A DNA stretch of 64,000 nt from Micromonospora sp. NBRC 110009 (GTDB lineage Bacteria; Actinomycetota; Actinomycetes; Mycobacteriales; Micromonosporaceae). Both the position numbers and the translations under genes were made by a program. Each line of letters opens with the position of its first letter. Within the stretch, counting starts at the first letter, position 1. The notes under the pieces were generated by a model. The model saw only the letters and a list, made by a program, of their open reading frames with translations. It was not told where the DNA came from and ran no database searches. Below, piece by piece: positions 51,457-60,369 of the stretch. The stretch spans positions 5,332,001 through 5,396,000 of the forward strand of contig NZ_CP130427.1 in assembly GCF_030518795.1 (NCBI RefSeq). The letters are read 5' to 3'.

Positions 51457-53426
51457 CCGGTCGGGACGGTGCGACCGTTGCCAGCGGCGACATCGCCCGG
51501 TTGGCAGGTGTCGGCCGCGCGGCGGTCAGCAACTGGCGGCGCCGCTTCGCGGACTTTCCCCAGCCGGTAGGAGGCAGCTCGGCGAGCCCGCTGTATGCGT
51601 TGCCGGAGGTCGAGGACTGGCTCACCCGGCATGGCAAGCCGTACGACGTGACGCCGGTGGACCGGTTGTGGCAGTCGCTGCGGGGCGCCGCAGCCGACCG
51701 CGAGCTGGGTGACCGGATCGGGAACCTTGGCGGCTTTCTCGTCACCCTTGAGCGGGAGCCAGAGCAGTGGAAGGCCCTGGCCGACCAGCCGAGTCCGGTC
51801 GTCATGGCGAACCTCGTCGACCTGCTCCGCACCGTCGTTCCGGAGTTCGGCGCCCTGCTCACGAACATGCCGGACGAGGACACGCTCACCATCGTGCGGC
51901 TCGCCGCTGAGGCCGCGGAGCGGGAGACGGGTGCCGCCGTCTTCGACTTCCTTTGTGCGCGGTACCTGGAGGTCCACTCCCGCAGGCACGCCGTCACGCC
52001 CGAATGGGTCGCGAACCTCATGGTCACCATGACCGGCGCGGCAGGCGGACGGCTGCTCGACCCGGCCGGCGGCATCGGCACCCTGCTGCTGGCAGGCCGG
52101 GCCGCTGGCGCCACCGAACTGTCCGGGCAGGAGATCAACGTGACCGCTGCCCGCCTCGCCGTGTCCCGCCTGCTCCTGGGGGGCCACTCCGCGATGCTGG
52201 CGGTCGGCGACTCGCTGCGTGTCGACGCCTTCGCCGGCGAACTGTTTGACGCCGTGGTCTGCAACCCACCGTTCGCGGAGCGCTCCTGGGGCCACGACGA
52301 GCTCACCAGTGACCCCCGCTGGACGTATGGGATGCCGCCGCGAGGCGAGTCGGAACTGGCCTGGGTGCAGCACTGCCTGGCCCACGTCAAGCCCGGTGGA
52401 CACGTGGCGATCCTGATGCCGGCGGCCGCGGCGAGCCGCCGCGCGGGCCGCCGGATCCGCGCAAACCTGCTCCGGTCCGGCGCGCTCCGGGCGGTCATCA
52501 GCCTCCCGGGCTGGGGTACGACAGCCCCCGGTGGCCCGGACCTGTGGCTGCTACGTCGTCCAGACGGCACCGACCACGCGCACGTGCTGCTGCTCGACGC
52601 CACCGCCGAGCGCGACCGGATCGAGGACGGGTGGCGGTCGTTCCAGTCCGACCCGGAGGCCCGCCAGGCCGGCCCCGGCATCTCGGTCCGCATCCTCGAT
52701 CTGCTTGACGAACACGTCGACCTCACCCCCGCCCGGCACCTCGCCGAGAACGCCACATCCCCTGTCACGCTGGCGTTCCGGCCGACCCGGACCCGCCTGT
52801 ACTCGGCGGCCAGGACACTCGCCGACACCCTGCCGGACCTGACAGTCCCGGACGCCCCCGAGCCACCACCGACGACCACCATCGGCGAACTGGCCAAGGC
52901 CGGTGCAGTGTCCGTTCGCCAGGCACCGATGGGGATGCCCACGGACCGGGGCGACCTCCCGGTTCTCACGGCCAAGGATGTCCGCGTCGGGCGCCCGCCT
53001 TCCGGGGCCGGCAGTGCCGGCCCTGGTTCGATCGAGCTACGGCGTGGCGACGTGGTCGCCCTGCCACCCGGACGGCACGCCGCAGTGCGGGTACTCACCG
53101 AAGACGGGGTACTGCTTGGCCCGCAGCTCCTGCTCTTGCGGGTTGATCCGGAGCGGCTCGACCCTCAGTTCGTCGCCGGGTTCCTGCGCATCGCGCAGTC
53201 GGCAACTCGTACCTCGTCAGGTTCTGCCCGCATCGACTTTCACCGCGCATCGCTGCTTCGGCTGCCGATCGACGCGCAACGCGAGTACGGCAAGGCGTTC
53301 CAGATGCTGTCGGATTTCCAACAGTCGGTGCGGCAGACGGCGGAACTCGCGGAGTCCTTTGTGGAACTAGGATTCGCGGGTCTCGCTGGCGGCAGGCTGC
53401 GACCGGCTGGAGCAGCGGGTGCATAG
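51453..53426 (+). CDS. HTH-N6-adenine methylase-specificity fusion, coupled to drmC
   Basis: 657 residues, same architecture as the protein at 34779. HTH DIARLAGVGRAAVSNWRRRF, helical region, AdoMet motif LLDPAGGIGTLLLAG (~202), catalytic VVCNPPFAERSWG (~269), and a C-terminal half-HsdS target-recognition domain ending with helix KAFQMLSDFQQSVRQTAELA. The start is GTG 51453, overlapping the drmC stop by four bases (GTGA), so it is translated with the DISARM operon and is effectively its sixth gene. Not part of described class 1 DISARM, which has only DrmMI as methylase. Likely a second modification or decoy/regulatory protein; activity should be intact by motif. Confidence 0.86.
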   Translation: MTGRDGATVASGDIARLAGVGRAAVSNWRRRFADFPQPVGGSSASPLYALPEVEDWLTRHGKPYDVTPVDRLWQSLRGAAADRELGDRIGNLGGFLVTLEREPEQWKALADQPSPVVMANLVDLLRTVVPEFGALLTNMPDEDTLTIVRLAAEAAERETGAAVFDFLCARYLEVHSRRHAVTPEWVANLMVTMTGAAGGRLLDPAGGIGTLLLAGRAAGATELSGQEINVTAARLAVSRLLLGGHSAMLAVGDSLRVDAFAGELFDAVVCNPPFAERSWGHDELTSDPRWTYGMPPRGESELAWVQHCLAHVKPGGHVAILMPAAAASRRAGRRIRANLLRSGALRAVISLPGWGTTAPGGPDLWLLRRPDGTDHAHVLLLDATAERDRIEDGWRSFQSDPEARQAGPGISVRILDLLDEHVDLTPARHLAENATSPVTLAFRPTRTRLYSAARTLADTLPDLTVPDAPEPPPTTTIGELAKAGAVSVRQAPMGMPTDRGDLPVLTAKDVRVGRPPSGAGSAGPGSIELRRGDVVALPPGRHAAVRVLTEDGVLLGPQLLLLRVDPERLDPQFVAGFLRIAQSATRTSSGSARIDFHRASLLRLPIDAQREYGKAFQMLSDFQQSVRQTAELAESFVELGFAGLAGGRLRPAGAAGA

Positions 53427-53460
53427 CGTGCCCAGCACCGTGGGGGGCAGGGGAGGGGCT

Positions 53461-55041
53461 GTGTTGGGGCGGATGCTGAGCAACGGGCGGTACGAGCTGG
53501 AGAAGTTCCCCCTCGCCCGGGGTGGCATGGGCGAGGTCTGGCTGGGGCGGGACACGAAGCTCGACCGGGAGATCGCGGTCAAGTTCATCCGGTTCCCCGA
53601 CGGGGACCGGGACGACGAGCACATTCGTCGCTTCGTCCGGGAGTCCCGGATCACTGCCCGGCTGGAGCATCCCGGCGTGCCCGCCGTCTACGACGTGGGA
53701 GTCGACGACGGCCGCCCGTTCCTGGTAATGCAGCGCATCCGCGGGATCAGCATCGCCGATCTCGTCGCCGAGCAGGGCGCCCTGCCCATCGGCTGGGCGG
53801 CAGCGATCGCCGCCCAGGTCTGCGCGGTGCTTGCCGCCGCCCACCGCGCGTCGCTGGTGCACCGCGATCTCAAGCCGAGCAACCTCATGCTCGAACCGGA
53901 TGGGCGGGTCAAGGTTCTCGACTTCGGGCTCGCCGTGGCACCGACCCTCGCCGACTTCTCCAGGATCACCCACACCGGGCAGCCCCTGGGCACCCCCGCC
54001 TACATGGCTCCCGAACAGGTCGAGGCGAACCTCAGCAGCCCCGTGACCGACCTCTACGCGCTCGGCTGCACCCTGCACGAGATGCTTTCCGGGGAGCACC
54101 TCTTCACCGGCTCGACGTCCTTCTCCGTGATGAGCAAGCAGGTGAAGGAGCAGCCACCGGCCCTCCGCTCGCTCCGCGCCGAGGTGCCGTCCGCCCTGGA
54201 ACGGCTGGTGCTCGACCTGCTGGAGAAGAAGCCCCAGTCCCGACCTGCCAGCGCAGAGGTCGTCTACGACCGGCTGCTGCCCTTCGCCACCGACCTCGGT
54301 CCGCTGCCTGGCGCGCTCGGCTCGCCGTCGGCGGCGAGCCCGGTCCGGATGTACGCGCGCCTCCTCAGCCGGGTCTTCGCCGAGGCGACCGGCACCCCAC
54401 CACCCGCGCCGGTCCCTACGCCGCCAGAGCCCACCCCGCGGGCATCCGAGGCGGAGCTCGAATCGCGTCTGGACCGGCTCAACCGGAGTGACCTGGACCG
54501 GGCCCGCAGCGAAGCCCACGAACTGGTCCGGCAGTCCCGTTACAGCCAGGCCGCAGAGGTGCTGGCCGAGGCAGCCGGGCCGGCCAGCCGTGCGTTCGGC
54601 GGCACCGACCGGGACGTGGTGAGCCTTCGCTTCGAACTGGCCAATGTGTTGTTCGAAGGCGGGGACTACCGCCGCGCGGCGCCCGCGTACCACGAGCTCG
54701 CCCTCGACCTCGCCGCCGCCGGCGGTACGCAGACCGACCTCCTGATGCGGTGCCGTCTGCAGGAGGCGACCTGCCACGCGCTGACCGGCCGGACCAGCCA
54801 GGCGCTGCGGCAGCTGGACGGCCTGCTCCAGGATGAGCGCCAGGCCTACGGCGACGAGGACCCTCGAACCCTCGAACTGCGCCGCCAGATCGGCCTGCTG
54901 CAACTAGGCGCCGGGCAGAGGCAGGCCGCCGAGCAGACCCTGTCCGCGCTGCTCGCCGACCTCCAACGCCTGCGTGACGCCGGCGACCCCAGCGCAACCG
55001 AAATCGCCGACCTGCTCGCCTCGCTGCGCCGGTCGCGATAA
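53461..55041 (+). CDS. Soluble Ser/Thr protein kinase with TPR-like C-terminus
   Basis: 526 residues. Hanks-type kinase: RGGMGEVW (P-loop), EIAVKFIRF (catalytic Lys), SLVHRDLKPSNLML (catalytic loop), VKVLDFGLAVAP (DFG) and LGTPAYMAPEQVE (activation segment). After a Pro/Thr linker the last ~190 residues are TPR-like helical pairs (YSQAAEVLAEAAGPASRAFG, LRFELANVLFEGGDYRRAAP). No membrane helix or PASTA domain, unlike housekeeping actinomycete kinases. I chose GTG 53461, which follows GGGGAGGGG; earlier in-frame GTGs at 53419 and 53428 overlap or abut the methylase. Position suggests a signalling role in the island. Confidence 0.87.
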   Translation: MLGRMLSNGRYELEKFPLARGGMGEVWLGRDTKLDREIAVKFIRFPDGDRDDEHIRRFVRESRITARLEHPGVPAVYDVGVDDGRPFLVMQRIRGISIADLVAEQGALPIGWAAAIAAQVCAVLAAAHRASLVHRDLKPSNLMLEPDGRVKVLDFGLAVAPTLADFSRITHTGQPLGTPAYMAPEQVEANLSSPVTDLYALGCTLHEMLSGEHLFTGSTSFSVMSKQVKEQPPALRSLRAEVPSALERLVLDLLEKKPQSRPASAEVVYDRLLPFATDLGPLPGALGSPSAASPVRMYARLLSRVFAEATGTPPPAPVPTPPEPTPRASEAELESRLDRLNRSDLDRARSEAHELVRQSRYSQAAEVLAEAAGPASRAFGGTDRDVVSLRFELANVLFEGGDYRRAAPAYHELALDLAAAGGTQTDLLMRCRLQEATCHALTGRTSQALRQLDGLLQDERQAYGDEDPRTLELRRQIGLLQLGAGQRQAAEQTLSALLADLQRLRDAGDPSATEIADLLASLRRSR

Positions 55042-55102
55042 CCCGCATGCACCCACCACCCAGGCCGCCGTCGTCACCGGCGGCACCGAACGAGGAGGCG
55101 CC

Positions 55103-58100
55103 ATGAACGAGCCGGCCCGGCCGATCGAACACATCTCCATCCGGGTGCCGTGGCACGACGCCGGCTGGAACGGCACGGTCTGCGCCGACCCGCAGGGCAA
55201 CGGCACCTGCGTGCTGCTGAAGAACATCGGACAGCGCCGGCACGACGAGCACGAGCAGCACCTGGCTGGCAGCGACATCGCCGACCTGCCCCTCGCCGAT
55301 GCGCCGCCCTGCGTGTCAGAACGGGCCACCTTCATGTCCCCGCGGGTCATCCCGTTCCAGCGCCAGCACCCCTTCACGCAGAAGTCCCCGGCATTCGCCA
55401 CCCTCCAGCTCACCCCGCAGCCGATACCCGCGTACACCGCTCAGGCAGTGCCGTTCCGGTGGATGTCCCGGGACGGCGCGAAGAAGATCAACGAGCGACG
55501 CCAACTCGGCCTGCGTCCGGAACTGGAAGAGCAAGTGGACGCGATCACCGGCTGGCCCAACTCCACCTGGATGATGCACGGCGACAACCAGCGCACCATC
55601 CTCGAAGCCTTCTTCGGCACTGTGCGGCGTGAGTCGAGTCTCGTCTTCTTCTACGCCAAGCACAGCCCGCTGAGCGACGACACCCGCCGGCTCCTGGTCG
55701 GCGCGGCCGTGGTCACCGACGTCACCCCGACCGGGGCCTACCGCAGCAGCGGCGGGGAGCGGTTCCCGGCGCAGATGTGGGAAACCAACATCTCGCACTC
55801 GCTGCGCCCGGATCAGCAGCGGGGATTCCTCATGCCCTACCAGGCACTGCTCGCCGCCCGGGACGACCGGGGCGTTGACATCACCGATGCCCTGGCCTTC
55901 GCGCCAGAAGGCGGCTGGGAAGCCTTCTCGTACGTGACCGAGCACGTCAGCCACGACCTGGCCATTGACGCGCTGCTCGCCCTGATGGCGGCGGGCCGCG
56001 CCGCACAGCGGCTGCTCGGATCCGCAGCGGGACCGCTCGGGTTCGACTGGCTGGAGGGGCAGCTCAACCGGCTCTGGAAGCTGCGGGGGCCCCGGCCCGG
56101 GCTGGCCAGCGTACTGGCCGCCTTCGGGGTTCCGCAGTCGGTGACCTTCGCCCACACGGTCGCCGCCGCAGGCGGTCCCGACGGGGACCCGTGGCTGACT
56201 CTCGAGCAGGCGATGGCCGACCCCGACCGGCTCGGCATCGCCGCCAAGACCCACCTGACGCCCACCGTCCGCGCCACGTGGAAGGCGCTCAAGCCGGAGC
56301 GGCGAAAGCTGCTTGAGCTGCTTAGCCGCTTCTCCCTGACCCGGGAGCAGGCGGAACGGTTCTTCGTCGTCGAGGAACGCGACCCGGCCCTGACCGACGA
56401 GCAGATCATCGCCAACCCGTACCGGCTCTTCGAGGCCGACCGCGACCAACCCGACGCCGCACCCTTCGCCATCATCGACCGCGGCTGCTTCCCCGACGCC
56501 GCCGTCGCCTCCGAACACCCACTACCGACCCCCAGCGCCATGTCGGACGGCCTCGACGCCCGCCGGGTGCGTGCCCTCATCGTCGACGAACTGCAGCGCG
56601 CGAAGGTAGCGGGGCACACGCTCCAGCCCCAGGCCGACATCGTCATCAGCATCAGGGCTCGGACGCTCAGCGTGCCCTGCCCGGTCACCGGTGATGTCCT
56701 CGACGCCCACCACCTGTCCGCCGACGCCCTGCCGCCGGAGGGTCCGCTGACCGGTGTGACGCTGTCCGGCGGAGCGTCGGCGTTGCAGCTCACCGAACTG
56801 GCCCAGGTCGCCGCCGTCATCCGCAAGGAGGTCGAGCGGCGGGTCAACGCTCCGTCGATCACCGGATTGCCGGACTTTCCACGGCGGCTCGACGACCTCC
56901 TTGGCCCGATCCCCGAGGATCTGTCTGAAGAGGAACGAGACGCCGAGACGCGGGCACGGGCGGAGAAGGTGGCCGCTCTCAACACCCTGTACTCCTCGCG
57001 CATCAGCGTGCTGATCGGCTCTGCCGGGACGGGCAAGACCACCCTGCTCCAGGTGCTGCGGCACACGGAGACCGTCGCCGCGGGCGGCGTTCTCCTGGTT
57101 GCCCCAACCGGGAAGGCCCGGGTGCAACTGGCACACCGGGTGCAGGCGGAGGCAGTCACCCTCGCGCAGTTCCTGATCGCCACCAAGCGGTACAACGCGT
57201 GGACCGAGCGCTACCTGGTGACCGGGGACGTCCAGACCCGCGCGAAGAACTACAAGACGATTGTGGTCGACGAGGCCTCCATGCTCACCGAGGAGCAACT
57301 CGCGGCGCTCTTCGACGCGGTCACCGGTGTGCAACGCCTGGTCCTCGTCGGCGACCCCCGCCAACTCCCGCCTATCGGCGCCGGCCGCCCGTTCGTCGAC
57401 ATCGTGCGGCACCTCGCACCCGACGACATCGCCACCCGGGCTCCCGGCTACGCGGAACTCACCATTCCTCGCCGGCAGGTCGGGCACGACCGTGACGACC
57501 TGGTGCTCGCGAGCTGGTTCGCCGACGGTGAGCTGTCACCGGCCGCCGACCTCGTCTGGGAACGGCTGCGGGCCGGCGAGCAGTTGCCGACCCTGCGGGC
57601 GGTCCGATACGACCGGCCGCAGCTCTTCGCCACCCTGCTCGCGGTTCTGCGAGAAGAGATCCCGGAGCTGCGGGAGGCCTCCGACGACGAGCTGGCAGCC
57701 GCCTTCGGCCGCAGCTACGGCGGCGTCGTCTCCGCCAAGGGCAACCTCTACTTCCCAGGCGGTGCGGCGAAGAAGGCCGACGCCTGGCAGATCCTCTCCC
57801 CGGTCCGCGGTCGCGGCTGGGGCACCACCGAGATCAACCGAGCCCTGAAGGACACGTTCGGCACACGCGCGCTGGAGCAGGCGATAGGACCGAAGCGCTA
57901 CAACGCCAAGCCGATCGGGCCCGAACGAATCGTCGTCGGTGACAAGGTCATCAACATCCGCAACCACAGGTTCAGTCCGTACGCGATCTATCCCAACGAC
58001 GCGGAGCGGTTCGTCGCCAACGGTGAGCTCGGCGTGGTGATCGGCCAGACGCGATCGGGGAAGGTGAACTGGGCGCCGAACAAGACCGAGATCGAGTTCA

Positions 58101-58813
58101 GCGGGCGCTCTTGGGTCAAGTACACCTACCGCGACTGGTCCGACGACGACCGGGCGCCAATGCTGGAACTCGCGTGGGCGATCACCATCCACAAGGCGCA
58201 GGGCAGCGAGTTCCAGATCACGCTGGTCGTGCTGCCGGACGGGGCGGGACTGAGCCGCGAGCTGCTGTACACGGCCCTGACCCGGCAGCAGCAGAAGGTG
58301 ATTCTGCTGCACGAGGCCGACCTCGACGAGGTCGCGAAGCTCGGCTCCGCCGTCCACTCCGACACCGCCCGCCGGCTGACCAACCTTTTCTTTGCCTCCG
58401 AGCCAATTCAGGTCGGCGACGCTGTAATCGACCGAGGTCTCGTGCACCGAACCGCGCGCGGCGAGCTGGTCCGGAGCAAGAGTGAGGTGCTCATCGCCAA
58501 CCTCCTGGACGAGCTGGGGTTGGCCTACGACTACGAGTCGCCCTTCACGGGCGAAGACGGTCGGACGGTCCGACCGGACTTCACCATCCTCACCGACCTG
58601 GGCGAGACCGTCATCTGGGAGCACCTCGGCATGCTCTCCGACCCTCGCTACGCCTCGAAGTGGGCGCAGAAGAAGAACTGGTACGCCGCCAACGGGATCC
58701 TCCCCGATGAGGATGGCGGCGGCACCCGAGGCAAGCTCGTGACCACCGATGACCGGCAGGGGGTTGATTACCCCGCCTGGCGCAGCCTGGCCCAGAAGGT
58801 GTTTGGTCTCTGA
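55103..58813 (+). CDS. RecD-like SF1 helicase fused to a C-terminal PD-(D/E)XK-like nuclease
   Basis: 1236 residues. The N-terminal ~600 residues are family-specific (SIRVPWHDAGWNGTVCADPQ opening). The SF1 helicase then has ISVLIGSAGTGKTTLL (~638), TIVVDEASMLTEEQ, VLVGDPRQLPPIGAGRPF, and the UvrD/RecD motif AITIHKAQGSEFQ with YTALTRQQQKVILLHE. The C-terminal ~120 residues read RSKSEVLIANLLDELGLAYD, RPDFTILTDLGETVIWEHLG and KWAQKKNWYAANGI, a PD-(D/E)XK-like arrangement (E...D-(~12)-E). ATG 55103 follows GAGGAGG. A helicase-nuclease downstream of DISARM could degrade invading DNA. Confidence 0.88.
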   Translation: MNEPARPIEHISIRVPWHDAGWNGTVCADPQGNGTCVLLKNIGQRRHDEHEQHLAGSDIADLPLADAPPCVSERATFMSPRVIPFQRQHPFTQKSPAFATLQLTPQPIPAYTAQAVPFRWMSRDGAKKINERRQLGLRPELEEQVDAITGWPNSTWMMHGDNQRTILEAFFGTVRRESSLVFFYAKHSPLSDDTRRLLVGAAVVTDVTPTGAYRSSGGERFPAQMWETNISHSLRPDQQRGFLMPYQALLAARDDRGVDITDALAFAPEGGWEAFSYVTEHVSHDLAIDALLALMAAGRAAQRLLGSAAGPLGFDWLEGQLNRLWKLRGPRPGLASVLAAFGVPQSVTFAHTVAAAGGPDGDPWLTLEQAMADPDRLGIAAKTHLTPTVRATWKALKPERRKLLELLSRFSLTREQAERFFVVEERDPALTDEQIIANPYRLFEADRDQPDAAPFAIIDRGCFPDAAVASEHPLPTPSAMSDGLDARRVRALIVDELQRAKVAGHTLQPQADIVISIRARTLSVPCPVTGDVLDAHHLSADALPPEGPLTGVTLSGGASALQLTELAQVAAVIRKEVERRVNAPSITGLPDFPRRLDDLLGPIPEDLSEEERDAETRARAEKVAALNTLYSSRISVLIGSAGTGKTTLLQVLRHTETVAAGGVLLVAPTGKARVQLAHRVQAEAVTLAQFLIATKRYNAWTERYLVTGDVQTRAKNYKTIVVDEASMLTEEQLAALFDAVTGVQRLVLVGDPRQLPPIGAGRPFVDIVRHLAPDDIATRAPGYAELTIPRRQVGHDRDDLVLASWFADGELSPAADLVWERLRAGEQLPTLRAVRYDRPQLFATLLAVLREEIPELREASDDELAAAFGRSYGGVVSAKGNLYFPGGAAKKADAWQILSPVRGRGWGTTEINRALKDTFGTRALEQAIGPKRYNAKPIGPERIVVGDKVINIRNHRFSPYAIYPNDAERFVANGELGVVIGQTRSGKVNWAPNKTEIEFSGRSWVKYTYRDWSDDDRAPMLELAWAITIHKAQGSEFQITLVVLPDGAGLSRELLYTALTRQQQKVILLHEADLDEVAKLGSAVHSDTARRLTNLFFASEPIQVGDAVIDRGLVHRTARGELVRSKSEVLIANLLDELGLAYDYESPFTGEDGRTVRPDFTILTDLGETVIWEHLGMLSDPRYASKWAQKKNWYAANGILPDEDGGGTRGKLVTTDDRQGVDYPAWRSLAQKVFGL

Positions 58814-58849
58814 TCGCCCCCTCCGCTCCTCCCCCTCAAGGAGACCCCC

Positions 58850-60133
58850 ATGCACATCTCGGCTCATCTTGATCTTGACCTGCTGGCGATCGAGACGGAC
58901 AACCAGCTCGCTGTCCTCATCGAGTTGACCGCCCCGTCCGCCCCGGCTTCCGCGACCGCTCGCCCCGCATCCACCCTCCAGGTGGTGCTCGACCGTAGCG
59001 GTTCGATGACCGGTGCCCGGCTCGACGGCGCGAAGACGGCACTGATTGGCTTGATCGACAAGCTCGATCCCAGTGACAACTTCGGCTTGGTGGCGTTCGA
59101 CAACCGAGTCGAGGTGACGGTCGCGGCCGGGCCGCTCACCGACAAGGAGGCGGTGAAGCGCGCCATTGCACAGCTCAGCGCGCGTGGCAGCACGGATCTG
59201 TCCGCCGGTTACCTGCGCGGGCTGCAGGAGGCCGGGCGGGTGGCCGGCGGGGCCGGGGCGACCGTGCTGCTCATCTCCGACGGGCATGCCAACGCCGGCG
59301 TCACCGATCCCGCCGCGCTCGGTGGCATTGCCGCCAAGGCATACACCGACAACATCACCACGTCAACGCTCGGCTACGGCCTCGGCTACGACGAGCGGCT
59401 CATGTCGGCGATCGCCCGGGGCGGCTCCGGCAACGAGCTGTTCGCCGAGGAACCGGACACCGCCGGCGCGCTCATCGCCGGTGAGGTCGACGGCCTGCTC
59501 TCCCAGGCCGCCCAGGCGGCTTCATTGCTGGTCAAGGCCGCACCGCAGGTTCGCGCGGTCCAGGTCGTCAACGACATGCCGGTGACGGCGACCGGCGACG
59601 GACTCCTCGTCGAACTGGGCAGCTTCTACGCCGACGAGACCCGCAAGCTGCTGCTGACCTTCGACGTGCCCGCCATCGCCGCACTCGGCCTGGCTCAGGT
59701 CGCCACGTGTGAGTTCACGTGGGTCGAGCTGCCCAGCCTCGCCCAGCACACGCTGACCGTGCCGCTGCACGTCAACGTCGTCCCCGGCGACCAGGCCGCA
59801 GGGCGGATCCCCGATCCGACCGTGCGGACGGAGTTGGTCTATCTCCGACTCCAGCAGGCAAAACGTCGCGCGTCCGGCCACCTCAGCGCTGGCGCCCCGA
59901 CCGGCGCGCTCACCGAGATCCGTCAGGCGCAGGCTGCCCTCGCGGAAGCCTTGCCTGCCGCCCCGCCACACCTGCGGGAGGATCTGGTGGAAGAGGCGGC
60001 CGCCCTTGCCTACCTTGCCGATCAGACGGAGAACGGCATGATCGCCAGGGCCGCGAAGTACTCGTCCATGGATGCCGCCTACAAGTCGGGCAAGCGCGGT
60101 CGGAACCGGCCGCCCTCGATCGAACCGAACTGA
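58850..60133 (+). CDS. VWA-domain protein
   Basis: 427 residues. A von Willebrand A domain: TLQVVLDRSGSM (MIDAS DxSxS, residues ~47-53), SARGSTDLSAGYLRGLQEAG (MIDAS Thr) and VLLISDGHANAGVTDPAALG (MIDAS Asp). It is followed by a beta-rich middle part and helical C-terminus (LVEEAAALAYLADQTENGMI). No signal peptide or membrane anchor, so cytosolic. The full metal-ion site is intact. It follows the helicase-nuclease after 36 bases on the same strand. VWA proteins often assemble complexes with ATPases or kinases in bacterial stress and defence systems. Confidence 0.88.
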   Translation: MHISAHLDLDLLAIETDNQLAVLIELTAPSAPASATARPASTLQVVLDRSGSMTGARLDGAKTALIGLIDKLDPSDNFGLVAFDNRVEVTVAAGPLTDKEAVKRAIAQLSARGSTDLSAGYLRGLQEAGRVAGGAGATVLLISDGHANAGVTDPAALGGIAAKAYTDNITTSTLGYGLGYDERLMSAIARGGSGNELFAEEPDTAGALIAGEVDGLLSQAAQAASLLVKAAPQVRAVQVVNDMPVTATGDGLLVELGSFYADETRKLLLTFDVPAIAALGLAQVATCEFTWVELPSLAQHTLTVPLHVNVVPGDQAAGRIPDPTVRTELVYLRLQQAKRRASGHLSAGAPTGALTEIRQAQAALAEALPAAPPHLREDLVEEAAALAYLADQTENGMIARAAKYSSMDAAYKSGKRGRNRPPSIEPN

Positions 60134-60369
60134 CCATGGGGTCGGGAGGACGGTGGACGTCAAGATCGTCCGTCCAGGTGGTCCGGGCGGGCCGCCCGTT
60201 CGCTAGGTTAGGTCTGCTCGCGGCTCTGTCTGGGCAGGTCAGCGCACCGAGCGGTGGTGGTTCGGACGAGGGCCGGAACCTGAACGGTGAGGCCGGCTCC
60301 GGCGCGCCAGCCGGTGTTTCCGACCCTTTCCTGCCGCACGTTGGGCAGCACGGGGGTCTGGGGAAGTAG

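Noticed and set aside
34779..53426. Type I restriction-modification
   Set aside because: HsdM- and HsdS-like parts occur as fusions but no HsdR translocase/nuclease subunit is found.
34779..55041. BREX or Pgl system (methylase plus kinase plus helicase)
   Set aside because: No PglZ alkaline phosphatase-like protein, BrxC/PglY ATPase or BrxL is present, whereas drmA, drmB and drmC are unmistakable.
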